Positions 34,212 through 45,600 of a DNA stretch of 64,000 nucleotides are shown in pieces. Numbering within the stretch: the stretch's first letter is position 1; each line of letters begins with the position of its first letter. The notes beneath the pieces were generated by a model. The model did not search any database, had not been told where the DNA came from, and saw only the letters and a program-made list of their open reading frames with translations. The stretch is from the NCBI GenBank assembly GCA_964457545.1, contig CAYWEN010000016.1, forward strand, positions 62,001 to 126,000. The letters are read 5' to 3'. Source of the stretch: JAGGTJ01 sp964457545 (GTDB lineage Bacteria; Desulfobacterota; DSM-4660; Desulfatiglandales; Desulfatiglandaceae). A program made the translations under genes and the position numbers.

Positions 34212-35809
34212 GTGTAAAAGATCTGCCTTGGCAGATCATCTGGGACCAGGGAAAATGTACTTTATGCGGGCAATGCACCGCTGTTTGCCCGGTAAAGGCC
34301 ATTGAACTCGGTGTGTTCAGGAAACGGGAAGTCAGTACAGAGATAAACCTTATGAGCCTTCCCGAGAACAACATCAAGATATGGTACGGAATTCGTCAGA
34401 AAACTGATCCCGCCTGTAAATGTGTCGGTTGTGCCATGTGCAACCTGGTATGTCCCAACAATGCCATTATGCCTGTCAGAAGCGATGAAACTGACAAACT
34501 GCGTTTTCATCTGAACGCAGGCGGACAACCGCAACGCCGCGGGGGACGACGAAACAAGACTGACAGTCTTCTGGATCAAATAAAATTCATCAGGATTTCC
34601 ATGCTCACTGACCCTGCCTTAGATGCAGGAAGACATGAATTTGAAATCAGAACCATGTTGGGACGGGTACTGTCTCCCGAAGAAAATCTGTCAAGGATAA
34701 AGCATAATGGCTGGATTCCTCCGGTAAGGGAAATATACCCCCTTATAATCGGGGGCATGTCATTTGGTGCCCTCTCTCCCAATATGTGGGAAGGTCTCCA
34801 AATGGGTGTTGCCTATCTGAATGAAGAGTTAGGCATGCCTGTAAGGATTTCAACGGGTGAAGGCGGTTGTCCTCCAAGACTGCTCAAATCACGCTTTATC
34901 AAATATGTAATCCTGCAAATTGCAAGCGGATATTTTGGATGGGATGAAATCATACACGCCATCCCGGAGATGAAGGAAGATCCGTGCGCAATTGAAATCA
35001 AGTATGGTCAAGGTGCAAAGCCTGGTGATGGCGGGCTGTTAATGTGGTACAAGGTTAACGAACTGATAGCCGCTATAAGGGGTGTTCCTATTGGTATCAA
35101 TCTGCCCAGTCCTCCCACTCATCAGACAAAATATTCCATAGAGGAATCCGTAGCAAAAATGATCCAGTCAATGAGCATGGCATGGGGATTCAGGGTCCCT
35201 GTTTACCCAAAAATATCCGCTACTTCTACTACACTGGCCGTTTTGAACAACCTGGCCAGAAATCCCTATGCAGCAGGCCTTGCGATTGATGGTGAAGATG
35301 GAGGCACAGGCGCTGCCTATAATGTTTCCATGGATCATATGGGGCATCCCATTGCAAGTAACATAAGGGATGCATATCTGAACCTGACAAGGATTGGAAA
35401 ACAGAACGAGATTCCACTGTTTGCCGGTGGAGGAATAGGAAAAACAGGAAATCTTGCTGCCAATGCAGCCGCACTTATAATGCTGGGAGCAAGTGGTGTT
35501 CAGACGGGCAAATATATTATGCAGGCCGCTGCCGGATGTCTTGGATCTGAATCTGACCGATGCAACATATGCAATATAGGCCTCTGTCCCAAGGGAATAA
35601 CTTCTCAGGATCCAAGAATTTACCGTCGTCTTGATCCGGAAGCCGTAGCCCAACGCACAGTAGACGTGTTTCTGAGCTTTGATACGGAACTAAGGAAAAT
35701 TTTTGCGCCATTGGGAAGATCTACTTCCCTTCCAATTGGCATGTCAGATGCCCTTGGAATAAGCGATGCGGACGCCGCTGAACGACTTAATATCAAGTAT
35801 GTGGTTTAA
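34175..35809 (+). CDS. Glutamate synthase FMN-domain subunit with N-terminal ferredoxin domain
   Basis: A 544-residue central subunit. The N-terminus holds two [4Fe-4S] motifs: CTLCGQCTAVCP (from Cys28) and CVGCAMCNLVCP (about 87-98). The FMN-binding barrel (about 185-500) shows GGMSFGALSPNMWEG, STGEGG, KYGQGAKPGDGG, AIDGEDGGTGAAY and GGIGKTG, the GltB signature, and a three-cysteine region CNICNIGLCPKG for the [3Fe-4S] cluster. It reduces the iminoglutarate formed from 2-oxoglutarate and ammonia. The ATG at 34175 is preceded by a consensus AAGGAGG, which supports the start despite the overlap with the amidotransferase gene. Ferredoxin domains suggest electrons arrive through iron-sulfur carriers. 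Confidence 0.93.
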   Translation: MYPKRSLTPSTLSVKDLPWQIIWDQGKCTLCGQCTAVCPVKAIELGVFRKREVSTEINLMSLPENNIKIWYGIRQKTDPACKCVGCAMCNLVCPNNAIMPVRSDETDKLRFHLNAGGQPQRRGGRRNKTDSLLDQIKFIRISMLTDPALDAGRHEFEIRTMLGRVLSPEENLSRIKHNGWIPPVREIYPLIIGGMSFGALSPNMWEGLQMGVAYLNEELGMPVRISTGEGGCPPRLLKSRFIKYVILQIASGYFGWDEIIHAIPEMKEDPCAIEIKYGQGAKPGDGGLLMWYKVNELIAAIRGVPIGINLPSPPTHQTKYSIEESVAKMIQSMSMAWGFRVPVYPKISATSTTLAVLNNLARNPYAAGLAIDGEDGGTGAAYNVSMDHMGHPIASNIRDAYLNLTRIGKQNEIPLFAGGGIGKTGNLAANAAALIMLGASGVQTGKYIMQAAAGCLGSESDRCNICNIGLCPKGITSQDPRIYRRLDPEAVAQRTVDVFLSFDTELRKIFAPLGRSTSLPIGMSDALGISDADAAERLNIKYVV

Positions 35810-35868
35810 AACGTTAATCACAGAATGCCGCAAAACGGCATAAAACAGCTTTTACGAGATTGGCAATC

Positions 35869-38202
35869 ATGAGTCAAAACACATATTATTTTATATCAGG
35901 CAAGGTTGACGGAAACCGCCTCAGTTCCAGGGAACTTGAAGAACAGATACAGGCGGCAGTTTCTGAAGGACATCGCTTTATAGAGGTATATGCCTATGGA
36001 CAGCATGGTATAGGCGGCCGACTCTGGAAAACAGGCAAGGACAGGGTCAATATCCGCATCAAGGGCCATCCCGGGCAGAGAATTGCCTCCTTTGCCTATC
36101 CCAATACAAGCATAGAGGTAATGGGACCTGCTTCTGATGATGTCGGATGGTTAAATACAGGCGCAGAAATCACGGTTCATGGTAATGCCACTAACGGCAT
36201 AGCCAATGCTATGGCCCAGGGAAAAATATATATAGGGGGGAACATTGGCGCAAGAGGCATGACCATGACCAAGCATAACCCGCGCTTTGATCCGCCTGAG
36301 CTTTGGGTCCTGGGATCTACAGGAGATTATTTTGGCGAATTCATGGCCGGCGGTATTGCTGTTATCTGTGGTTACGAACCTCAAACACCCGACAATATCT
36401 TAGGTTACAGGCCCCTTGTAGGCATGGTCGGCGGCAAGGTCTTTTTTCGCGGCCCACATAAGGGGTTCAGTCAGCATGATGCCAAGCTTGTGCCTGTTAC
36501 AACAGAAGAATGGGAATGGCTAATTAAAAATCTCAGGGTATTCCTTCAGAAAATCAGGAGACCAGAGTTAGAAGAGGTTCTTGCAAATCCTGACGAATGG
36601 CAGCTGCTTGCAGCCCGTACACCGAATGAAAAGGCCCCTGGCCCACAGAGGCCTATCCCGGACTTTCGTAAAAAGGTATGGGACAAGGAACTGGGAGAAG
36701 GAGGGCTTATCGGAGATATCACCTCAATAGACAGAACACCCATCCCTCCCATAGTATCCGGGAATCTGAGACGATTTGTTCCTGTCTGGGAGCACGGAAA
36801 ACACATGGCGCCATGCGAGGGATCATGCCCGACCGGTATACCCATCCATGAACGATGGCGTATGATCAGAGAAGGGAGAATGGATGAGGCAGTAGATTTG
36901 GCCCTGGCATATACCCCCTTTCCTGCTACTGTTTGCGGGTATCTGTGCCCAAATCCCTGTATGGATGCATGTACCAGGACACAGGCATCTATGCCGCCAA
37001 TAGATGTGACTCAAATAGGCAAGGCAAGCATAAATGCCAAGATGCCAGATCTGCCTGAACCGGGCCCCGGAAGAATAGGAATCATTGGCGGCGGCCCTGC
37101 AGGAATATCTGTAGCCTGGCAATTGAGACAAAGGGGGCACGAAGCTGTTGTATACGACCAGGCAAGGGAGTTGGGAGGAAAAATAAGCGCTGTCATTCCC
37201 ACAAGCCGCATTCCAAAAGATGTCCTTGATAAAGAATTAAACAGGGCAAGAAAAATAATTCCGCATGTACACCTGCAGCAAAAACTGGGCAAAGAGGATA
37301 TTGACAGGCTTCTTAAGGAGTTTGAATATCTTGTTATTGCTGTTGGAGCACAAAAACCTCGCACACTGCCGATTCCGGGAGGAAACCGTATGCTCCCTGC
37401 GCTGGACTTTTTACAGCAGGCCAGGCACAACCAGATAACACCCGGAAACAGGGTGGTGATTATTGGCGCGGGAAATGTAGGATGTGATGTTGCAACAGAG
37501 GCTGCAAGATTAGGAGCAAAAGATATTACCCTGATTGATGTTCAAAAACCTGCATCATTCGGTAAAGAAAGAGAGGCAGCAGTGGCACTGGGTGCAAAAT
37601 TCAAGTGGCCATGTTTTACAAAAGAGATAACAGATAAAGGAGTTGTTCTCCAAAGTGGTGAAATATTGCCGGCAGATACAGTAGTAATCTCTATAGGAGA
37701 TCAGCCTGTCCTCGATTTTCTGCCTGATACGGTAACTGTTGAGCACGGTTTTATAAAGGTGGATGAACTGTACAGAACAGACAACAAAAAAATCTTTGCC
37801 ATTGGAGATGCAATCCGGCCTGGTTTGATCACAGATGCAATTGGAGCCGGAAGCAAAGTGGCAAAGATTATTTGCGATCTTCTTGACGGCAAAACACCAA
37901 AGATCGAAACTCGCCCGATTATTGACCGAAACCGGATACATTTAGAATACTTTGATCCGAGACTGACTGAATTCGAAGATCCTGTCCAGTGCGCTGAAAA
38001 CTGCTCCTCATGTGGAACATGCAGGGATTGCGGCACATGTGTGGAAATCTGTCCCCAAACAGCCATTACAAGAAAGGACCTGGCAAACGGCGCCTATGAA
38101 TATACAGTTGATGAAGACCGCTGTATTGGTTGCGGATTCTGCGCAAACGCATGTCCATGTGGAGTCTGGACACTGATACCAAACACCTGTCCATTGGATT
38201 AG
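35869..38202 (+). CDS. GXGXG domain fused to GltD-type oxidoreductase and C-terminal ferredoxin
   Basis: A 777-residue fusion. Residues about 1-245 form the GXGXG beta-helix that ends GltB in other bacteria (GQHGIGGRLWKTGKDRVNIR, FMAGGIAVICGYE). From Cys316 a GltD-like part begins: cysteine-rich CEGSCPTGIP and CGYLCPNPCMDACTR, an FAD site GIIGGGPAG at 404-412 and an NAD(P) site IIGAGNVG near 531-538. The C-terminus carries two further [4Fe-4S] motifs (CGTCRDCGTCVEICP and CIGCGFCANACPCG). The protein passes electrons from NAD(P)H or ferredoxin to the FMN subunit. Start is taken as ATG 35869; a TTG nine bases upstream is in frame. It is the last gene of the operon, four bases from the convergent radical SAM gene. 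Confidence 0.92.
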   Translation: MSQNTYYFISGKVDGNRLSSRELEEQIQAAVSEGHRFIEVYAYGQHGIGGRLWKTGKDRVNIRIKGHPGQRIASFAYPNTSIEVMGPASDDVGWLNTGAEITVHGNATNGIANAMAQGKIYIGGNIGARGMTMTKHNPRFDPPELWVLGSTGDYFGEFMAGGIAVICGYEPQTPDNILGYRPLVGMVGGKVFFRGPHKGFSQHDAKLVPVTTEEWEWLIKNLRVFLQKIRRPELEEVLANPDEWQLLAARTPNEKAPGPQRPIPDFRKKVWDKELGEGGLIGDITSIDRTPIPPIVSGNLRRFVPVWEHGKHMAPCEGSCPTGIPIHERWRMIREGRMDEAVDLALAYTPFPATVCGYLCPNPCMDACTRTQASMPPIDVTQIGKASINAKMPDLPEPGPGRIGIIGGGPAGISVAWQLRQRGHEAVVYDQARELGGKISAVIPTSRIPKDVLDKELNRARKIIPHVHLQQKLGKEDIDRLLKEFEYLVIAVGAQKPRTLPIPGGNRMLPALDFLQQARHNQITPGNRVVIIGAGNVGCDVATEAARLGAKDITLIDVQKPASFGKEREAAVALGAKFKWPCFTKEITDKGVVLQSGEILPADTVVISIGDQPVLDFLPDTVTVEHGFIKVDELYRTDNKKIFAIGDAIRPGLITDAIGAGSKVAKIICDLLDGKTPKIETRPIIDRNRIHLEYFDPRLTEFEDPVQCAENCSSCGTCRDCGTCVEICPQTAITRKDLANGAYEYTVDEDRCIGCGFCANACPCGVWTLIPNTCPLD

Positions 38203-38206
38203 GGCA

Positions 38207-39595
38207 TTATTGAACAGCTCCATATGCATGTCTTTTTCTCACATCAAGAACCATGGATTTAAGTCTCGGAATCTCTTTTTTTTGAGAATCATCCCAGCAC
38301 GGTACAAGTGTGTTGTTATGAAACAGAGGCTCCGAGACCAGATCATACCCTGATTTTTTTACTGCCGTGTCCCATAGTTCTGTATGGGGCAAGGGCGAAT
38401 ATTCGGCAAGATAAGGAAAGACCCCTGCCCTGTCAACCAGCCTGACTGTTTCAACAACAGAATCAACAGACTGCCCAGGCAGACCCATAAGGATATATGC
38501 TCCTATCTCACTGCCTTTAAATCCTGCCTCAAAAAGATACCTCACTGCCTGTTCAAATTCTCCCTCTGCAACCTTTTTGTCCAGTACATTATGAAACGAG
38601 ATATCATATGATTCCAATCCAAGGCGTATGGTTTTGAAACCCGCTCTGTACATAAGATTTGCAAGCTTTCGGCTTATCCCTTTGATATGCACGGCATTTG
38701 GCGTATGGAATCTGATACTGCCCCAATATTTTTCAAGAGACTGAAGTATATGAACGATATGCGTTTCTGATGATATCAGGAGGGCATCATCATAAAAGGC
38801 AAAGTCCCTTATTCCGAATTTTTTATGCCAGTAAAGAATCTCACCCGTCACTTCCTCCGGTTTCCTTTGAATAAATTGAGGTCTCAAAAAATGACTGGCA
38901 CAATACTGACATCTGAAAGGACAGCCGACGGAACTTGCAATGCAGATATAATCAATACCATGCAACATATCAAATGCAGGATAAAAACAATGCGGCGCAG
39001 ATTCCACCCTGACACCTGAGGCAAAAATCCCCTGATCCTTCAGAATCATTACCAATGATTCGGGATCCCTTGAGGCAGTAACAACATCTGCCCCTGCATT
39101 TCCTGCATGTTCACGACACAAACTGGCATAGATTCCACCCATGATTACCGGAACATCAGGATGAACTTCCCTTGCCATTCTTATGGCCTCATATACGCCG
39201 GGATACCAGTAGGTCATCAGGGATGTCACAACTATTGCGGCAGGCTCCTTAACAGCAGCAAGCTCCTCCCTGTACAGGTCAACAGGCATACCGTAACGGT
39301 AGTAAGACCGTTTTATACCGGTCAGCACCTGAGGAACGGGTATCCTTTGACGCAAGAATTTGCCTGTCCCGAATCTGCGTCTCACCGGAGCCGGTATTGA
39401 CGGGCGGGTTTTCAGTTTTGGATGGTGGATATCCAGACAGTCAACAAGGTGAACGCCAAACCCTGCCTGCCTCAAATAAGAGGCAATATAAAGCAGCCCC
39501 AAAGGCTTGGCCCACAGATCAAAGGCCGCAAAATCGTATATCCACGGATTCACAAGAATAATGTCAGGAGAAGAACACAAGTCATTACCGGTCAA
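38207..39595 (-). CDS. B12-binding-type radical SAM protein of unknown substrate
   Basis: A 462-residue enzyme. The N-terminus (about 8-150) resembles the cobalamin-binding Rossmann domain seen in class B radical SAM proteins: DIILVNPWIYDFAAFDLWAK, PLGLLYIASYLRQAGFGVHL and later VPVIMGGIYASLC. The radical SAM cluster motif CPFRCQYC (CXXXCXXC) follows near 225, then FYDDALLI and GLPGQSVDSVVETVRLVDRA of the partial barrel. Such proteins methylate or rearrange unreactive carbons using SAM. Nothing fixes the substrate and no cobalamin-binding DXHXXG motif was found in the N-domain. Start is a TTG at 39595 preceded by AAGGA. Convergent with the glutamate synthase operon. Confidence 0.85.
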   Translation of the reverse strand: MTGNDLCSSPDIILVNPWIYDFAAFDLWAKPLGLLYIASYLRQAGFGVHLVDCLDIHHPKLKTRPSIPAPVRRRFGTGKFLRQRIPVPQVLTGIKRSYYRYGMPVDLYREELAAVKEPAAIVVTSLMTYWYPGVYEAIRMAREVHPDVPVIMGGIYASLCREHAGNAGADVVTASRDPESLVMILKDQGIFASGVRVESAPHCFYPAFDMLHGIDYICIASSVGCPFRCQYCASHFLRPQFIQRKPEEVTGEILYWHKKFGIRDFAFYDDALLISSETHIVHILQSLEKYWGSIRFHTPNAVHIKGISRKLANLMYRAGFKTIRLGLESYDISFHNVLDKKVAEGEFEQAVRYLFEAGFKGSEIGAYILMGLPGQSVDSVVETVRLVDRAGVFPYLAEYSPLPHTELWDTAVKKSGYDLVSEPLFHNNTLVPCWDDSQKKEIPRLKSMVLDVRKRHAYGAVQ

Positions 39596-39881
39596 TTCAA
39601 GATTGTTCCTTCTTTCAGCAGATCTTCATTCAAAAAACAGAAAACCCGTTTTCAGACAGCAGAGACAAGCGCCCGCAGGCATTAAAAACTGTAAACACCC
39701 CTTGGCGCACAAGTCTGATTCATAAACAGAAACCATGCAATTTTATCTGAACAGCGCCATTGCTGCTTGATTTTTCCTTGAAAAACAGTTTACTCTCTAA
39801 GAATAAAAGATATTATCAAATCTGCGGGATTTTACTATCATATTTTTCAGAAACCAATCACGGGATTCAAGTACAATTACT

Positions 39882-42566
39882 ATGGATGACACAGAAAAAA
39901 GAAAACTTTATCTGATAGACGGATCTTCATATATCTACCGGGCCTATCATGCCATACGGGGGTTGTCCAATTCCAGGGGACTTCCTACCAATGCGGTTTT
40001 TGGTTTCACAAAGATGCTTCTGAAACTGCTTTCCGAAAAAAATCCGGAACATATTGCCATTGTCTTTGATGCCAAAGGACCAACATTCAGACACAGTATA
40101 TATCCTGAATACAAGGCAAATCGTCCTCCAATGCCGGAGGATATGTCAGTACAGATTCCCTTCATAAAATCCATCATAGGACACTTTAACATACCAGCCA
40201 TGGAAAAGCCTCTTTATGAGGCAGATGATATTATCGGCACCATGGCCAGGATCTATTCAGAACAGGGCTTCATCGTGGTGATGGTAACAGGTGACAAGGA
40301 TTTCAAACAGCTTATTACACCAAGTGTGTTCATGTGGGACACAATGAAGGGTACTGTAACTGATTACAGGATGATAAAGGAGACCTATGGATTTGAGCCT
40401 GTCAGAGTTATAGATGTAATGGCCCTGTCTGGTGACAGATCAGACAACATCCCGGGGATACCGGGAATAGGTGAAAAGACAGCTGTGAAATTGATTCAGG
40501 ATTTTATATCTATCGAAAATCTTTATGCACATATAGATAAAATCAAAAGGAGAAAACTGAAAGAGAATCTTGAAAGGTATAAAGACAATGCCTTTTTAAG
40601 CAAACGTCTGGTTACAATTGATCAGTGGGTTCCCCTTGATGACCTTTCAGGCCCGCCTAAAAGGGGAGAGCCTGACAACAATGCCCTGTCAGAAATTTTC
40701 AGAAAACTTGAATTCAGGGATTTATGGGATATGGTTACAGCAAGGCAGGAAAACACCTCTACCTACAAACTTGTCCTTAACAGTGAAGATCTTGCTTCAA
40801 TTGCAGCAAAGATAAAAGAAAAGGCCATTGTTGCTGTTGATACAGAAACAACGGGAAAGGATCCCATGCATGCTGATTTGGTAGGTTTATCTCTTTCCTG
40901 TGAGGAGGGGAAGGCATGGTACATCCCTTTCATGCATGACTATCCCGGCGTTCCTTCTCAGATAGAGTGGTCATGTGCCCGTGACATCCTGAAACCTGTC
41001 CTGGAATCAGAAAAGATCCTCAAGGTGGGACAGAATATCAAATATGATGCAGAGATACTGTATCGGCATGGAATAAAACTGGCAGGCATTTACTTCGATA
41101 CCATGATCGCTTCGTATGTTATCAATCCTGGTCTCAGGCAGCACAATCTGGGCAATCTGGCACAGCACTACCTGAACTACAGGATGATAAACTACAAGGA
41201 TGTAGTGGGAAAAGGTAAAGGCGCATCCAATTTTTCCAGGGTAGAACTCAATACTGCCATGCACTATTCCTGTGAAGATGCAGATATAACCTTAAGACTG
41301 ATGCACATACTGGACAAACAGCTTGAAGAAGATGGAAACAAGCCACTCTTCCATGAAATAGAGATGGCCCTGCTGCCGGTCCTGATGGACATGGAACTGA
41401 CCGGAATCAGGCTGGATACCGAATTGCTAATACAGATGTCAAACCAGTTTGAAGAGCAGTTGAAATCTATTAAGGCCAAGATCTTTAAAGAGGCCGGTAT
41501 GGAATTCAACCTGAACTCTTCCCAACAGTTGGCTTTTGTTCTCTTTGAGAAGCTGAAACTGCCTGTCCAGAGAAAAACTGCCAAGACAAACAGGTTTTCA
41601 ACAGATGTTAATGTCCTGAAAAAACTCTGCGCATACCCCAGCCCGATTCCCAAACTTATCTTGCGTTACAGAACACTGTCAAAACTGAAATCAACCTATC
41701 TTGATTCTCTTGTCAGGGAAGTGAATCCTGTTACAAAAAGGATTCACACATCATACAATCAGACAGTAACATCCACAGGAAGGCTCAGCAGCAGCAATCC
41801 AAACCTGCAGAATATACCTGCAAGGACAGAGGAGGGGCGAAAAATAAGGAAGGCATTTGTAGCAGAAAAGGGATGTCATCTTGTATCAGCAGATTACAGC
41901 CAGATTGAATTAAGAATAATGGCGCATTACTCAGGCGATCAGGCATTTATAGATGCCTTCAGACAAAACGAAGACATACACAGACGTACAGCTTCCGAGA
42001 TACTATCCGGCAATCCTGAAAATGTTACTAACGAAATGAGGCAAATAGCAAAGGCAATAAATTTCGGTATTATCTATGGCATGGGACCAAGAAGGCTTGC
42101 TGAAGAGCTGAACATTGACCAAAAAACAGCCAAAGACTATATACACGCCTATTATACCAAGTATTCAGGTGTATTAAGGTACAAAGAAGAGATGATAAAT
42201 ATGGCGCGTAAAAAAGGTTATGTTTCCACGCTTTTTAACAGACGCCGGTACCTGCCGGATATTAACAGCAGCAACAAGAGAATAGCAGCAGAATCAGAAA
42301 GAATGGCCATAAACACCCCTATCCAGGGTACTGCGGCTGATCTTATCAAAAAGGCAATGATCCATATACACCAACATCTTGCAAAGGAAAAATTCAAAAC
42401 CAAGATGCTGCTTCAGGTGCACGATGAGCTGGTATTTGAAGTCCCTGACAACGAACTCGAGATTATTATCCCCATTATTCGCAAAAAGATGGAAGGGGTA
42501 CACAAGCTGATTGTTCCATTAAAGGTAGATATTAACGTCGGGCCCAACTGGGATGAAGCGCATTAG
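39882..42566 (+). CDS. polA: DNA polymerase I
   Basis: An 894-residue repair and Okazaki-fragment polymerase of normal length. Residues about 1-290 form the 5' nuclease (YLIDGSSYIYRAYHAIRGLS, DAKGPTFRH, GDKDFKQL, SGDRSDNIPGIPGIG). The 3'-5' proofreading domain seems active: VDTETTG gives Asp320 and Glu322, followed by QNIKYD and YSCEDAD. The polymerase domain has motif A VSADYSQIELR (Asp671), motif B around RQIAKAINFGIIYGMGP and motif C VHDELVFE (Asp848). It is likely monocistronic, with a 286-bp upstream gap in which I see no other gene. Confidence 0.97.
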   Translation: MDDTEKRKLYLIDGSSYIYRAYHAIRGLSNSRGLPTNAVFGFTKMLLKLLSEKNPEHIAIVFDAKGPTFRHSIYPEYKANRPPMPEDMSVQIPFIKSIIGHFNIPAMEKPLYEADDIIGTMARIYSEQGFIVVMVTGDKDFKQLITPSVFMWDTMKGTVTDYRMIKETYGFEPVRVIDVMALSGDRSDNIPGIPGIGEKTAVKLIQDFISIENLYAHIDKIKRRKLKENLERYKDNAFLSKRLVTIDQWVPLDDLSGPPKRGEPDNNALSEIFRKLEFRDLWDMVTARQENTSTYKLVLNSEDLASIAAKIKEKAIVAVDTETTGKDPMHADLVGLSLSCEEGKAWYIPFMHDYPGVPSQIEWSCARDILKPVLESEKILKVGQNIKYDAEILYRHGIKLAGIYFDTMIASYVINPGLRQHNLGNLAQHYLNYRMINYKDVVGKGKGASNFSRVELNTAMHYSCEDADITLRLMHILDKQLEEDGNKPLFHEIEMALLPVLMDMELTGIRLDTELLIQMSNQFEEQLKSIKAKIFKEAGMEFNLNSSQQLAFVLFEKLKLPVQRKTAKTNRFSTDVNVLKKLCAYPSPIPKLILRYRTLSKLKSTYLDSLVREVNPVTKRIHTSYNQTVTSTGRLSSSNPNLQNIPARTEEGRKIRKAFVAEKGCHLVSADYSQIELRIMAHYSGDQAFIDAFRQNEDIHRRTASEILSGNPENVTNEMRQIAKAINFGIIYGMGPRRLAEELNIDQKTAKDYIHAYYTKYSGVLRYKEEMINMARKKGYVSTLFNRRRYLPDINSSNKRIAAESERMAINTPIQGTAADLIKKAMIHIHQHLAKEKFKTKMLLQVHDELVFEVPDNELEIIIPIIRKKMEGVHKLIVPLKVDINVGPNWDEAH

Positions 42567-42613
42567 TATATCTTGAACCTGAAACCTCCTGTATTGACAC
42601 AGGAAAGGCCGAC

Positions 42614-45600
42614 ATGGTGATTACCATGGATAATCACACCTATACTGACAGATTTCATGCAGGCATAGATGCTGGCTCTGTAAGTATCAACTGTGTTGTT
42701 ATCACACAGGACAGGCAGATTGTATATGAAGCCCCTTACAAACGTCATTTCGGGAAAATAACAACAGGAATTGTCTCACTCATAAGAGACCTGTACTCCA
42801 GGTTTGGCCAGGAACAGATTGAATCAATATCGTTTACAGGAAACCATGGAAAAAGACTCAGCGAACATTTTGGCACCTTTTACGAGTTTGAAACAATAAG
42901 CGAAGTAACAGGAACACTGTTTGTATGTCCGGATGCACATACAATAATCAGTATGGGCGGACAGAATACCGCCCTGTTTCAAATATCCCATACCGGGCAC
43001 GGCATATGGCAGTTGGAGTATTTCAACACAAACGGGCCATGTGCCTCAGGGACAGGATCATTCATAGACCAGCAGGCCCAGCGGCTATTTGCAGACATGT
43101 ACTCCAAAAAAACCTCTGTGTCCCCGAATCAGACAGACATAATCCTCTCTGACTTTATTGAGCTTGGCCTGAAAAGCAAAAAACCTGCCAATGTTGCCTG
43201 CCGCTGTACGGTTTTTACAAAATCGGACATGATTCATCTCCAGAACAGGGGAGAAAGACTCGAAGACATTATATCAGGTCTTCACACAGGAAATGCCAGA
43301 AATTACATAAGCACCATGGTCTCTAACCGTATTCTCGAAAAACCGATTGTCTTTATCGGCGGCCTGTCCCTTAACCGCCTTCAGGTCAAGGTCTTTAAAG
43401 AACATTTCCCCGGTTTGACAGTCCCCCCCTTAAACACATCTCTTGGTGCACTTGGGGTTGCATTGCAGGCCCTGGATCTGACGCTCAAAAAAGATCCGTC
43501 CTGTTTTCCAGTCTCTCCTGTTAATCCGGCGCTCCTTGATTCCATCGATCATAACAGTTCGATATCCTCCATACCAAGGGCAGCAAAACTGGAGTTAAAA
43601 AAGACATCCTTTACAAAATCAAACGATATGGAGATTAACCCATGTAAGATGCGCAAAGGTATCAAGGCCTATCTCGGACTCGACATAGGCTCGACCACTA
43701 CCAAATATGTGCTTATGGATGATACCTGCCATATCCTTTACAAACGGTATGTCCCAACACGTGGCAGACCAATCGAGACGGTTCAATCACTGTTCAATGA
43801 CCTTTTGGAACAGATATCTCCGGGCATGAAAACAGGACAGACATCATTACCATCATCTCCTTCAGGCAGGAACAGGGCTGGCATTTCCGGCAAGGACATG
43901 AAAGACAAAATTGAAATACTCGGAGTTGCAGCCACAGGATCAGGCAGGAATGTGGTGGGTGATTTTCTTGATGCAGATATCACGGTTGATGAGATCACTG
44001 CGCATGCACAGGGCGCAGTATACATAGACAGAGATGTTGATACCATATTCGAGATCGGAGGTCAGGATTCCAAGTATATTTACATACAAGACAAATATCC
44101 CCTTGACTTTGACATGAACAAGGTTTGTGCAGCCGGCACAGGGAGCTTTCTGCATGAACTCAGCAATAAATACGGAATCAACATAGTTGATGAATTCCAG
44201 GAGATTGCACTTTCATCAGATACACCGGTCAAACTGTCCGAAAGATGTACGGTATTTATGGAATCAGATCTGGTATATTACTATCAAAAAGGATCAAGCA
44301 AGAGAGACCTCATGGCAGGATTATGCTATGCCATTGTCCACAACTACCTGAACAGGGTCGTAGGCAAGAGGAAAATCGGACAGCGGATAATGTTTTTGGG
44401 AGGACCTTCTTTGAACCGGGCAGTAGTAGCAGCATTTGAAAATGTTCTGAACCGCAGCATATCAGTGCCTGAACATCGGGAAGTGCTTGGAGCCTATGGA
44501 GCTGCACTCCTTGTCCGTAAGCACATGACTGACAGAACCGGAACACACAGCAGTTTCAGAGGATTTTTAAAAGCTGTACAGGACCGGATGGTATATACAG
44601 AAAAGGTCTGTCATGCAGATCACAGATGTTTTAACCGGTGCAAACTGAAGATATACAACTTTGACGGTCGCAAAAGTGTATGGGGCGGAGAGTGTGGAAG
44701 ATATGAGATAACAGGGACAGGAGAAAAGAAAAAGGATAATTTTTTTGAGCTAAGGGACGACATATATCAGTCATACCTTTCCGGTATTTGCGAAGAACTG
44801 GGAGACAGCCCCCTGTTCGAGGTGGATGGCAGGCGCACCATTGGTATGCAAAGGGCCCTGTACGGACATCAAACAGGCATCTTGTGGGCCAATTTTTTTG
44901 ACAGGCTGGGGTTCAGGCTTGTAACAAGCCCGCCTACCAATCCACACATTTCCGAATTAGGGATTGAATCAGTAACAGCCGAGACATGCTATCCGGTAAA
45001 GGTCTCTCACGGACATATCAGAGAACTTATGGATAAAACAGCATATCTTTTTATTCCTGCTCTTATCAATATGCCTACCCCTCATCCATATGAACCCGGT
45101 TTTTACTGTCCCATGGTTCAAAGCAATTCATACATGGTTCGTGCCGCACTTGCCCTGGAGCCATACAGGGTACTAAGCCCGGTCATCCACATGAAATACA
45201 ATCCGAAGGCATTAACCGCGGAATTATGGAAGCAACTCGGGCACAGGCTTGGCGTAAACAGACAGGAAACAAAAAATGCCCTCGAGTATGCCCTGTCAAA
45301 ACAGCATGAGTTTGAAAACAGGCTTTACGAAACAGGCCGCAAGATCATAGAGGAAAAAGGCAGAAACGAACCTCTTGTAATTGTTACAGGAAGACCATAT
45401 AACCTTTATGATGAACGGCTTAACCTGAGACTCGGCAAAAATCTGGCCAAAACAGGCATCTCTGCATTGCCAATGGATTTCATAGATGTATCATCCGTAG
45501 ATCTTTCCGATTTTCAGACCATGTACTGGGGATTTGGCGCCCAGGTACTCAGGACGGCCAGGTTTATCAAAAACAACCCTGATTTGTTTGGCATCCATAT

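Noticed and set aside
35825..35842. Hairpin ATGCCG/CGGCAT between the second and third glutamate synthase genes
   Set aside because: Six base pairs, no T run, within an operon; probably chance or a minor RNA feature.
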